Below the pieces are notes generated by a model that saw nothing but the letters and a program-made list of their open reading frames with translations, searched no databases and was not told where the DNA came from. Shown here one piece after another: positions 35,293-42,857 of a stretch of DNA of 64,000 nt; position 1 is the first letter of the stretch, and each line of letters begins with the position of its first letter. Source of the DNA: Bacilli bacterium (GTDB taxonomy: Bacteria; Bacillota_I; Bacilli_A; RFN20; CAG-826); NCBI GenBank assembly GCA_017940265.1, contig JAGAYY010000020.1, positions 26,097-90,096 of the forward strand, given 5' to 3'. The position numbers and the translations under genes are program-made.

Positions 35293-35640
35293 ATGCCAGC
35301 AAAAAAACCAGCTGCCAAGCCAGCACCAAAGAAACCAGCACCAGCTAAAAAGCCTGCTGCTAAACCAGCTCCAAAGAAAGCTGAACCAGCTAAAAAGCCA
35401 GCTCCAAAGAAGCCTGAACCAAAGAAAGCCGCTCCAAGCGCTAACGCTTCTTACCACCTCTCCAAGAGAGAAGATGGCAAATGGCAACTCTTCATCACAG
35501 GTAGTGACAAAGTCATTAAGACATTCGCCACAAAAGCTGAAGGTGAAGCCTATGCTAAAGAAAAAGCAGAAAACACTGGTCGTGCAATTTTAAAGCACAA
35601 CTCCAAAGGTGCTAATAAAGGCAAAATCGCTAAGAAATAG
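35293..35640 (+). CDS. Histone H1-like Lys/Pro/Ala-rich tail fused to a DUF2188 domain
   Basis: A 115-residue basic protein. Residues 1-52 consist of degenerate repeats of KKPA / KPAPKK, like the tails of histone H1 and some bacterial nucleoid proteins. Residues about 54-115 match DUF2188: YHLSKREDGKWQLFITGSDKVIKTFATKAEGEAYAKEKAENTG, then a basic end where the family has an 'I-H--dGkI' strand (here ILKHNSKGANKGKI). Nucleic-acid binding or nucleoid compaction is inferred from the tail and the strong promoter. A HAD phosphatase gene follows 11 bases later. Confidence 0.8.
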   Translation: MPAKKPAAKPAPKKPAPAKKPAAKPAPKKAEPAKKPAPKKPEPKKAAPSANASYHLSKREDGKWQLFITGSDKVIKTFATKAEGEAYAKEKAENTGRAILKHNSKGANKGKIAKK

Positions 35641-35651
35641 TTGATTCATAA

Positions 35652-36440
35652 ATGAAAAAACTTATATGCCTTGACATGGACGGCACCGTCTATCTCGGTG
35701 AGCGTTTATTTAAAGGCGCAAAAGAAACATTCGAATATTTTAAACAAAACGAAATATCGCTTGTTTTTTTGACTAACAATTCTTCCCACTCCTTAGCGTT
35801 CTATGTTGATAAAATCAAAAGGATGGGTATCGACTGTAATGAAGATAATTTTTATTCATCTATTGATACCACAATTAAGTATCTAAAAGATCAACAAGTT
35901 AAAACTCTTTATGTGTTGGGCGTGAAATCATTTAAAGAGGAATTAAAGAAACATTTCCAGCTTATTGAAACTTATCAAGAAGAAATACCTGATGTCGTCT
36001 TAGCGTCATTTGATACTGAACTAGTTTATGACGAATTAAAGACTGCATGTTTATATATACAAAAAGGTAGCAAATTCATTGCCACTAATATGGATTATCG
36101 CTGTCCAATCGAAGACGGATTCTATATCCCAGATTGTGGTGGACTTTGCAAATGGATTGAGATGTGCACTGATAAAGCACCTATTTTCTTAGGAAAACCA
36201 GAACCCACAATGATTTATCAAGTCATGGAAAAGTTTGGTGTTACTAAGGAAGAAACCATGATGGTAGGAGACCGCTACTATACAGATATTGTCGCAGGTC
36301 TTAACGCTGGTGTAGATACAGTTGCCGTATTAAGTGGTGAAACCACTTTAGAGGAATTTAAAAAGGCTGACCGTAAGCCAACCTTTATAATTGATTCAAT
36401 TGCAGATTTAATTAAACTACTTAAATCTTATTCAGAATAA
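35652..36440 (+). CDS. HAD-IIA phosphatase, NagD-like
   Basis: A 262-residue cytoplasmic phosphatase. The nucleophile motif is CLDMDGTVYLG (Asp8, Asp10), with FLTNNSS (motif II), a C2-type cap in the middle, GKPEPTM (Lys of motif III) and MVGDRYYTDIVAGLNAG (motif IV). Members dephosphorylate small sugar phosphates, glycerol phosphate or pyridoxal phosphate; the substrate is open. No SD is visible; it probably shares the promoter at 35237. Confidence 0.9.
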   Translation: MKKLICLDMDGTVYLGERLFKGAKETFEYFKQNEISLVFLTNNSSHSLAFYVDKIKRMGIDCNEDNFYSSIDTTIKYLKDQQVKTLYVLGVKSFKEELKKHFQLIETYQEEIPDVVLASFDTELVYDELKTACLYIQKGSKFIATNMDYRCPIEDGFYIPDCGGLCKWIEMCTDKAPIFLGKPEPTMIYQVMEKFGVTKEETMMVGDRYYTDIVAGLNAGVDTVAVLSGETTLEEFKKADRKPTFIIDSIADLIKLLKSYSE

Positions 36441-36473
36441 GTATAGTTAATTTTCTTTTCAGTTGTTTTAAGA

Positions 36474-37175
36474 TTAATCTTTTTGTTGGAAGACGTTAGT
36501 GGTGATGTAATCAACACCCATGTCCTCTAATTTTCTAAGCATCTTCTCATCATCCACTGTCCAGACATTAACTTTAAGGTTCTTTTTATGGAATATATCA
36601 ACGAGATCTTGTGTTAATAATCTATCTTCAATATCGATATCCATTTTGAAAAACTTCGCCCATTTATAGAGCATCTTGTAGTGCCCTTCTTCTAAAAGAA
36701 GTTGGAGATGCACTCTTTTGTGGTATTTATTTCTTAGCTTAATGAGTGGCCAAGGATAGAAAGCAATGAATGTAACATTCTCTAAACCCATATATTCATC
36801 AATATATTTGGCGAGCTTCTTTAAATACTTACCTTTTGGGTTTTTAGGTTTGAATTCAATGATAGGGCGTTTGCCACTTTCCTTACAAATCTTTAAATAA
36901 TCTTCAAAAAGCGGAATATAAGCCTCTTTATCATCTTGCTCGTTATCTAAATGCAATTTGATAACTTCGTCTTTTGTCATGTCTGCAATGACGTATTTTT
37001 GCCCATTGCTTAAGAAGTCTGGGTCATGATGAACAACCCAATAGTTATCTTTGGTTAAATGAATATCTGTTTCAATACCAAAGAATTCACCTTTTCCCGC
37101 TTCTTTAAAGGCATTTAATGTATTTTCAAAGTATTTATCGTGCTTACCACGATGCGCGATACATAATGGTTTCAT
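36474..37175 (-). CDS. Cytoplasmic glycerophosphodiester phosphodiesterase
   Basis: A 233-residue GDPD-family enzyme cleaving glycerophosphodiesters to glycerol-3-phosphate and an alcohol. Active-site motifs: IAHRG (His8, Arg9) with ENT (17-19), GIETDIHLTKD (Glu35, Asp37) and VVHHDP (His50). It has no signal peptide, so it resembles UgpQ rather than secreted GlpQ. It lies six bases after an MFS transporter gene, suggesting that the two form a unit, perhaps importing and using glycerophosphodiesters or a sugar derivative. Confidence 0.92.
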   Translation of the reverse strand: MKPLCIAHRGKHDKYFENTLNAFKEAGKGEFFGIETDIHLTKDNYWVVHHDPDFLSNGQKYVIADMTKDEVIKLHLDNEQDDKEAYIPLFEDYLKICKESGKRPIIEFKPKNPKGKYLKKLAKYIDEYMGLENVTFIAFYPWPLIKLRNKYHKRVHLQLLLEEGHYKMLYKWAKFFKMDIDIEDRLLTQDLVDIFHKKNLKVNVWTVDDEKMLRKLEDMGVDYITTNVFQQKD

Positions 37176-37181
37176 ATTTAA

Positions 37182-38675
37182 TTAATCTTCGGCTTCTCCT
37201 AAAGCTTCTAAACCTTTTGTAAATGTTGTCTTTGTGGTTTTAACGTTCTTCACAAAGAAGAAAACCACTAAGGAGATAACAATACAGACACCAGCATACA
37301 CTGGTAAGAATCTCCAGTCAAAGCCATCAATGAATAATAATGAACCCAAAGCAATTGGGGTGATTGTTTGAGCGGCCATACTAGCGGCGTAGTAGTAGCC
37401 TGTGAATCTACCAATCTTCTTACTGTTACATAATTCAACAACCATTGGGAAGGAGTTAACGTGGACTAAGGACATACCAAAGCCTTTGATTAACCAAATA
37501 ATATATAACCAAACTGGAATTGAACCATGTGGTAAACCAGCGGTAAATGTTAATAATGCCCAAATGAAATAGCTACCTAAGGTTAACGCTAAACCACCAA
37601 ATAGTGTCCACTTACGACCAATCTTACTAGCGATAATGCCACCGACCGCGAAACCAGCGACGCTACCGACACCACCTAAGATGGTTAAGATCATCGTGCT
37701 TGTACTTTCGGAGTGGGTACCATAAATAACGTAGTTATTAAGGAATGTGGATATACCATTATCCGCCATAAACCAGAAGAACTCAGCGCCTAAGATAAGG
37801 AATAACATAATCTTATTAGCCTTACTTAATGGCTTATCATCATCAACTTTGTCCGCAGTTTCACTAACGGCTTCGCCTCTCGCCAATTCATCTTTCATTT
37901 CATCTCTAATCTTGTTTTCTTTGACAAGGAAGAACAAGACAATCGCACTAACAAGCATTAAAACAGAGGCAACAAGGAATGGACCTTCAACTGCCCAAAT
38001 ATTGTTATATGCCCATGTATGTTCAGAGTATAAGCCTGTGTTCTTATCAACTGCAGTACCTAAGTATTTACTTAAAACAAATACTAAACCAACGACCGTG
38101 GCAAAGGCACCGCCGATATAACCCATGATATTGATAATACCATTTGCCTTACTACGTAATGGTTTTGGGGTGATATCTGGCATTAAAGCAACCGCTGGGT
38201 TTCTATACATCATAGCGAATAAAACAACAACTGCCATCATGATGATGACACCTGCTAATTGATTGAAATGGAATAAAACAGGAATAAATGGGAAAGCGAT
38301 AGAGCAAACGAATGTACCAATTAAGATATATGGCATACGTTTACCAATCTTGGTGTTTGTTTTATCTGATAAATGACCAAATACTGGCATTAAGATTAAT
38401 GCGGCAATATTATCAATAGCCATCATAATACCAACAGGGTATTGAACTTTCTTAATGATATCGCCACATTGGGCGATAGCCTCAGGAGTATTGATTTGAC
38501 GAAGTGTTTCGTATTCTGGATAGAATGCTTTAGCAAACATTTCGCTTAAAAATGTTGGGCACCATAAGTCATAAACTTGCCATAAAAGCAAAATTCCAAA
38601 GAATGCAAAGCCAATTAAAAATGTACGTTTGTAATTCAATTTAAACGTAGATTGATTCTGAACAGTTTGTTCCAT
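37182..38675 (-). CDS. MFS transporter (GPH/SLC45-like)
   Basis: A 497-residue, 12-helix carrier. The N-terminal domain has DNIAALILMPVFGHLSDKTNTKIGKRMPYILIG, the loop 2-3 pattern of GPH/MFS sugar symporters; a charged cytoplasmic loop (about 255-290) divides the halves. The second half repeats the pattern in GGIIASKIGRKWTLFGG. Substrate unknown. Its downstream partner is a GDPD gene. It is divergent from a flavin-reductase-like gene over a 120-base gap with two inverted repeats (38692-38737) and TTGACA on the minus strand. Confidence 0.88.
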   Translation of the reverse strand: MEQTVQNQSTFKLNYKRTFLIGFAFFGILLLWQVYDLWCPTFLSEMFAKAFYPEYETLRQINTPEAIAQCGDIIKKVQYPVGIMMAIDNIAALILMPVFGHLSDKTNTKIGKRMPYILIGTFVCSIAFPFIPVLFHFNQLAGVIIMMAVVVLFAMMYRNPAVALMPDITPKPLRSKANGIINIMGYIGGAFATVVGLVFVLSKYLGTAVDKNTGLYSEHTWAYNNIWAVEGPFLVASVLMLVSAIVLFFLVKENKIRDEMKDELARGEAVSETADKVDDDKPLSKANKIMLFLILGAEFFWFMADNGISTFLNNYVIYGTHSESTSTMILTILGGVGSVAGFAVGGIIASKIGRKWTLFGGLALTLGSYFIWALLTFTAGLPHGSIPVWLYIIWLIKGFGMSLVHVNSFPMVVELCNSKKIGRFTGYYYAASMAAQTITPIALGSLLFIDGFDWRFLPVYAGVCIVISLVVFFFVKNVKTTKTTFTKGLEALGEAED

Positions 38676-38691
38676 AATTACCTATCTTTCT

Positions 38692-38747
38692 GCGTTAAAA
38701 CTAACGCTTTCTACCAATAGCAAGTTAAGTCTTTAACGACTTTTTGT
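38692..38747 (-). promoter_or_regulatory. Candidate control region of the MFS-GDPD unit
   Basis: Minus-strand TTGACA at 38747-38742 has a poor -10 (TAACTT) 17 bases on. Two inverted repeats follow: GTTAA-GTCT-TTAAC (38724-38737) inside the promoter and GCGTTA-AAAC-TAACGC (38692-38707) downstream. They share the half-site GTTAA, which suggests one regulator with two sites. Confidence 0.4.
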
Positions 38748-38771
38748 CAACCTTTTTATAAATAAAAGGAC

Positions 38772-38777
38772 TATAAT
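38772..38777 (+). promoter_or_regulatory. -10 box for the flavin-reductase-like gene
   Basis: Consensus TATAAT, 18 bases before the ATG at 38796, leaving a short leader with GAGG. Confidence 0.55.
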
Positions 38778-38795
38778 AGTGACGAGGTTACATAT

Positions 38796-39731
38796 ATGAA
38801 CAATAAATTTAAAAGTATTAGGATTACTGATAATTTTTACCAGTCTTCCAGTTTCTTTCCAATGCCATTAACTTTAATTGGCACACTTAATGAAGATGGT
38901 ACTTTAACTTCCTATGGTGCCTATTCATTAATCTTTCCTTACTATATCGCTGGTAAGAAGTTCTACGCGATGTTATTAGAATGCCGTAACACATCTAATA
39001 CTGCGAAAGGCTTATTAAGACATAAGAAATGCACAATTAATTTCTTACCATATTCCAAAAAGAACTTCGCTCAACATGTTGACTGTGGTTTCCCAGGTGA
39101 TACCCCAGAAGAAAAGATGAAAAACTTTAGATTCACTCCAGTTGATGGTTTATCACAAGATGAACATCCTGAAGAAAAATATCCAAAGATTTTAGATGAA
39201 GCATTACAAGTATTTGAATGTACATGGATGAGTGAATTAGATAACGCCCAAGATGATCCGGTATTAGAAGACTATGATGGCTTTAAATATCATGACTTCA
39301 ATGGTATCACCTCTAAATTCGGTGCTCATTTTATCTTAAGAATCGATCACATCCTCATTAAAGAGAAATACTATAACTCCATCATCAATGGTGCGACTCG
39401 TAGTAATTACTGCCCATTACCAACTAACTGGGGCTATAGAGATAGTAAATACTTCTGGTGTTCTGATTTTAAGAAACCAGACGCGATTGCAATTCCAAAT
39501 AGAGAAGTTGATATCTCCTCAGTTAGATATGCCGCGGATAGACTTAATACCGATGTTAAGTTTACCGATGCCGCGCTTAAGATGCTTGTCAAAGTGCCAC
39601 GTCCATTCTTAAAACTCGTATTAAACGGCTGTGTGGACTGGGCTAATAAGAATGGCAAAAAGGTCATTGATGAACCGGAAATGAAGGAAATCAATGATAA
39701 GCGTTCACAAGAAAAGAAAGCCAAAAAATAA
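38796..39731 (+). CDS. Flavin reductase-like (FMN split-barrel) protein
   Basis: A 311-residue protein. The first ~190 residues resemble the flavin reductase-like split barrel: FFPMPLTLIGTLNEDGTLTSYGAYSLIFPYYIAGKKFYAMLLE, then RNTSNTAKGLLRHKKCTINFLP, the family's 'nT---i---g-F-vN' strand. The C-terminal ~120 residues are basic and unrecognised, ending in a Lys-rich tail. If right, it binds FMN and reduces flavins or a small substrate; the assignment is by pattern and moderate. It has its own TATAAT and a terminator overlapping its stop codon. Confidence 0.6.
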   Translation: MNNKFKSIRITDNFYQSSSFFPMPLTLIGTLNEDGTLTSYGAYSLIFPYYIAGKKFYAMLLECRNTSNTAKGLLRHKKCTINFLPYSKKNFAQHVDCGFPGDTPEEKMKNFRFTPVDGLSQDEHPEEKYPKILDEALQVFECTWMSELDNAQDDPVLEDYDGFKYHDFNGITSKFGAHFILRIDHILIKEKYYNSIINGATRSNYCPLPTNWGYRDSKYFWCSDFKKPDAIAIPNREVDISSVRYAADRLNTDVKFTDAALKMLVKVPRPFLKLVLNGCVDWANKNGKKVIDEPEMKEINDKRSQEKKAKK

Positions 39732-39751
39732 GAGGACTAAGTCCTCTTTTC
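39731..39751. terminator. Bidirectional terminator
   Basis: AGAGGAC / GTCCTCT stem with a TAA loop and T run, starting in the last base of the stop codon; shared with the convergent gene ending at 39754. Confidence 0.85.
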
Positions 39752-39753
39752 TT

Positions 39754-40305
39754 TTATCTTGTTTGATAGCGATGAATAATAAATTCGATGATTAATATGA
39801 AGGCTTCCACGAGAAGTGAAATGCCGATGAATATGAAGTGGTGGTCTAAAGCTTCAACATTCCTTGTGATTAAGAAGATGGAGAATATTGCTTCAGTAAC
39901 ACAGAGAATAATAATGACAATATTAAGGAATGGTTGCTTAAGAATGTTATAACCAGCGTTAGCGATTTTAACGACTTGGAAAGCGATGCTACAAATACCC
40001 CAAATAACACACGTGGTCGCTAATTCCATATCAATCGCCATAATTAACACACCAAGAACCATTGATAATCCCGCCACAATTGCGTTAGGTATATTACGTA
40101 ATTTTCCAAGCATTTTTAGTGAGAGGAATTCAACCATTTCGGTTGCGCCTATGGCTAAGACAATTGAACCAATAAACGACTTATTAAGTTCTAAACTTTC
40201 CTGATGTTGATAAGCGATGAAAGTTAAAATGGTCACACCAATGATGATGTTACTTAAAATCGTTACGATCTCGAGGATGATATGAAGTGTGCCACTCTTT
40301 CTCAT
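39754..40305 (-). CDS. Six-helix membrane protein, DUF308/HdeD-like
   Basis: A 183-residue protein with six hydrophobic helices in three pairs and few polar residues, like DUF308 (HdeD) proteins, whose function is poorly known; no motif is strong enough for certainty. It lies 37 bases after pepT in the same direction and may be cotranscribed. TAAAAT on the minus strand 18 bases before the ATG could serve as an own -10. Confidence 0.5.
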   Translation of the reverse strand: MRKSGTLHIILEIVTILSNIIIGVTILTFIAYQHQESLELNKSFIGSIVLAIGATEMVEFLSLKMLGKLRNIPNAIVAGLSMVLGVLIMAIDMELATTCVIWGICSIAFQVVKIANAGYNILKQPFLNIVIIILCVTEAIFSIFLITRNVEALDHHFIFIGISLLVEAFILIIEFIIHRYQTR

Positions 40306-40342
40306 AATTCTATGGTAGTCCTTATTTTAAAAACCTTCAAAA

Positions 40343-41533
40343 CTATCTTTTAATAATTTCTAAAACGATATCAATCATCGTGTTGAAATCTTGGATACAA
40401 AGATATTCAAAACGGCCGTGGTGGTTACCACTTCCTGTACCTAAGTTTGGTGTAACCAAACCCATCTTGGAGAAAGTTGCGCCATCAGTACCGCCTTTAA
40501 TACGTTCAAATTTTGGCTCAATACCAAGTTTTCTAAGTGCCGCTTCTGCTTTTTTGACTGGACGTGGGTCTTTATCAACATATGGTTTCATATTTTCATA
40601 TTGTTCAGAGATTTCCACTTTGATTTTGGCTTTTGGATATTTTGCGGATAATTCGTCTCTGATTTGATAAATCTTAGCGTCTAATTCTTCTAAAGCTTTT
40701 CTTGAGAAGTTTCTTAAAATAGCCACAAATTCAACTTGTTCACTAGTGCCGTTAACTGAAGTTAAGTGCCAATATCCTTCATCAGCGTAATATGGTGTTT
40801 CCTTTTGAGGAAGCATATTAATGAATTCCGCTTGTAATTGAAGAGCGTTAATTAAGGTATTTTTACCTTCACCTGGGTGGACTGAAACACCATCAATCTT
40901 CACTCTTAATTGTTGTGCATTGAAGTTTTCAATATCAATGCTATTAACAGCGCCACCATCAATTGTGAAAGCATAATCCGCGCCCATTTTCTCTAAAGAG
41001 AAATGCTTTGGACCTTCACCGATTTCTTCATCAACAGTAAAAGCTACCGCTAATGGGTGATGTTTGAAATCAGGATGTTCTTTAATATAATCAAGTACCG
41101 CCATAATAATAGCGATACCAGCTTTATCATCAGCGCCTAATAATGTATTGCCATCGGTAACAACTAAATCTTTGCCGATAAATTGTTTCATATGTGGGAA
41201 TTGATTTAAGGAAATACGATATTGATCATTTAAGATGATGTCATTACCATCCCATTTAGTAACGATGCGAGGATTAACATTCTCATCAGTGACTTCTAAA
41301 GCGGTATCAACGTGGCTATTTAAACCAATAACATCACCTTCACCATTAAGGTGGGCATAGACGATACCATATTCATCCATATAGGCATCTTCTAAACCTA
41401 ATTCTTTTAATTCTTTAACCAAAAGACGACTGAGATTCTTTTGCTTTTCAGTAGAAGGAGTGGTGTCTGTATTTTCATTGGCTTGTGTATCAATCTTCGC
41501 GTAGCGGATAAATCTTTCAATATTCTTGTCCAT
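40343..41533 (-). CDS. pepT: Peptidase T (tripeptide aminopeptidase)
   Basis: A 396-residue M20B zinc peptidase removing N-terminal residues from tripeptides in the cytoplasm. Start RFIRYAKIDTQAN and the metal-binding motifs GLNSHVDTALEV, LLGADDKAGIAIIMA, VDEEIGEGPKHF (catalytic Glu pair), FTIDGG and the late GGTDGATFSKMGLVTPNLGTGSGNHHG are all typical PepT. GGGAGA precedes the ATG. It fits with the Opp peptide importer in the same window as part of peptide nutrition. Confidence 0.95.
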   Translation of the reverse strand: MDKNIERFIRYAKIDTQANENTDTTPSTEKQKNLSRLLVKELKELGLEDAYMDEYGIVYAHLNGEGDVIGLNSHVDTALEVTDENVNPRIVTKWDGNDIILNDQYRISLNQFPHMKQFIGKDLVVTDGNTLLGADDKAGIAIIMAVLDYIKEHPDFKHHPLAVAFTVDEEIGEGPKHFSLEKMGADYAFTIDGGAVNSIDIENFNAQQLRVKIDGVSVHPGEGKNTLINALQLQAEFINMLPQKETPYYADEGYWHLTSVNGTSEQVEFVAILRNFSRKALEELDAKIYQIRDELSAKYPKAKIKVEISEQYENMKPYVDKDPRPVKKAEAALRKLGIEPKFERIKGGTDGATFSKMGLVTPNLGTGSGNHHGRFEYLCIQDFNTMIDIVLEIIKR

Positions 41534-41589
41534 AAATCTTCTCCCTTGAATGCCAATATTATATATGTCCCTCTTGAAACATAGTATCT

Positions 41590-41621
41590 TTTTCTTTTCT
41601 AAGAAAACAAATCTCTATAAA
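41590..41621 (+). promoter_or_regulatory. Promoter of the kinase-like gene with palindrome
   Basis: TTTTCT-A-AGAAAA palindrome (41595-41607) within an 18-base stretch shared with the malQ promoter (24196-24213, one mismatch). TATAAA at 41616-41621 ends eight bases before the ATG at 41630; no SD. Confidence 0.45.
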
Positions 41622-41629
41622 ATGAAAGC

Positions 41630-42214
41630 ATGGTTGAAGAAATTGAAATTAAAAGAAAAAACTATCAAGTCGTCGAACAAATCAGTGATCACTCATTCAA
41701 AGTAGAAAGAAAAGGCAAATATTATTTATTAAAAAAATTTGATGATGATCCAGAAGGCTTTGAGAAGTTTGTTGATTGTGAACATCGCTTAAGAGTTTCT
41801 GGTGTCAGCAATCCTAAATGCTATTTATACGATAAGAAACTCAGATGGGCCATCCTTGAATATATCGAAGGTGAAAACTGCTTTGGTATGTTACAAATCG
41901 CCCCTCTTCCAGAACAAGTACTTGAACTAATGTTTAAAGCCTATTGGTACGCAAGAACTGATAGAATGGCGTTAGACATGAAACCAGATAACTTTGTTTA
42001 CGCTGATGGCAAACTTTATTACATGCCATTCAAATACGAAAAGTTTGTATCTAACGACACATTTGTCCAGCACGACATTCGCTTATGGTTCTTCACAAAA
42101 GAATTTGTTAAATATTGTCATGATAAGGGAATTGATGTTGATCAATCACAATTAAAGAGCGATTACGAAACTAATAAAAACATCGCTTTAATGACTGTTA
42201 AGTATTATAGATAA
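41630..42214 (+). CDS. Miniature kinase-like protein, possibly a pseudokinase
   Basis: A 194-residue cytoplasmic protein with a reduced protein-kinase/APH-like pattern: a Lys in YYLLKKF (35-36), Glu51, hinge LEYIEGEN (76-83) and a catalytic-loop-like LDMKPDNFVY (115-124) with the Asp-x-Lys-Pro-x-Asn arrangement of kinases. The DFG metal site that should follow is not seen; DGKLYYMPF stands in its place, and the C-lobe is about half the usual size. It may be inactive, or bind metal otherwise. Hydrolase-free alternatives cannot be excluded. A nitroreductase gene follows 16 bases later. Confidence 0.5.
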   Translation: MVEEIEIKRKNYQVVEQISDHSFKVERKGKYYLLKKFDDDPEGFEKFVDCEHRLRVSGVSNPKCYLYDKKLRWAILEYIEGENCFGMLQIAPLPEQVLELMFKAYWYARTDRMALDMKPDNFVYADGKLYYMPFKYEKFVSNDTFVQHDIRLWFFTKEFVKYCHDKGIDVDQSQLKSDYETNKNIALMTVKYYR

Positions 42215-42230
42215 GAGGTTAAAAGAATTT

Positions 42231-42749
42231 ATGGAAAACAAAGTCCTTAAAATCATCAAGTCTCGTGTGAGCTGCAGAGCTTATAACGAAAAGAAAGTTT
42301 CGCTCAAGAAAGCCTTAGAAGTCGCTGAAGCAGGTAAATATGCTCCTAGTGGCAAGAACAGACAAATCGCTAACATTTATGTCGTTAACAGCAAGAGATA
42401 CGTGGAAAAGTTGAGGACGTTGTCGCTAAATGAACTCAATCGTGACTGTATGTACGGCGCTAAAACAATCATTATCGTTGGTGCTCCTCGTGAAGATGCC
42501 TTCACTGATAAAGATTGTTCCTGTATTTTAGAAAATATGTTTTTAGCCGCTCATGCCTTAAAGATCGATTCTTGTTGGATTAATCAATTTGATGATTTAT
42601 TTAATACAAAAAATGGGTTAAAAGTCAAAAAGGCTTTAGGTATTCCAGAAGATTATAAAATCGTTGGCAGCTGTATCCTTGGCTACGCTAAAGATCCAGA
42701 GTCATTGCAGGTCAAAGATAGAAAAGAAGACTTTGTTAAAGTTCTATAA
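42231..42749 (+). CDS. Nitroreductase-family flavoprotein
   Basis: A 172-residue FMN oxidoreductase. Seen: KSRVSCRAYNEKKV (FMN-phosphate binding Arg/Ser region), GKYAPSGKNRQIANIYVV, and LENMFLAAHALKIDSCWINQF with KKALGIPEDYKIVGSCILGY, all standard family blocks. It reduces nitro or quinone compounds with NAD(P)H; the natural substrate is unknown. AGAGG precedes the ATG. A terminator follows. Confidence 0.92.
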   Translation: MENKVLKIIKSRVSCRAYNEKKVSLKKALEVAEAGKYAPSGKNRQIANIYVVNSKRYVEKLRTLSLNELNRDCMYGAKTIIIVGAPREDAFTDKDCSCILENMFLAAHALKIDSCWINQFDDLFNTKNGLKVKKALGIPEDYKIVGSCILGYAKDPESLQVKDRKEDFVKVL

Positions 42750-42760
42750 TACAAACACGC

Positions 42761-42819
42761 GCATTCGTAAGATTGTCATACGCAAATAGCAAGTTTACAA
42801 TCATTGCGAATGCTTTTTT
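42761..42819 (+). terminator. Long imperfect terminator hairpin
   Basis: GCATTCG (42761-42767) pairs with CGAATGC (42807-42813), with an inner GATTGT/ACAATC stem and mismatches between, then six Ts. Confidence 0.75.
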
Positions 42820-42857
42820 GTTGTAAAGTGGATATGTACATATAGGAGAGTTTTATA

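Noticed and set aside
36470..36481. AAGATTAATCTT palindrome as terminator between convergent genes
   Set aside because: It has no loop and no clear stem extension; it may be chance in AT-rich sequence.
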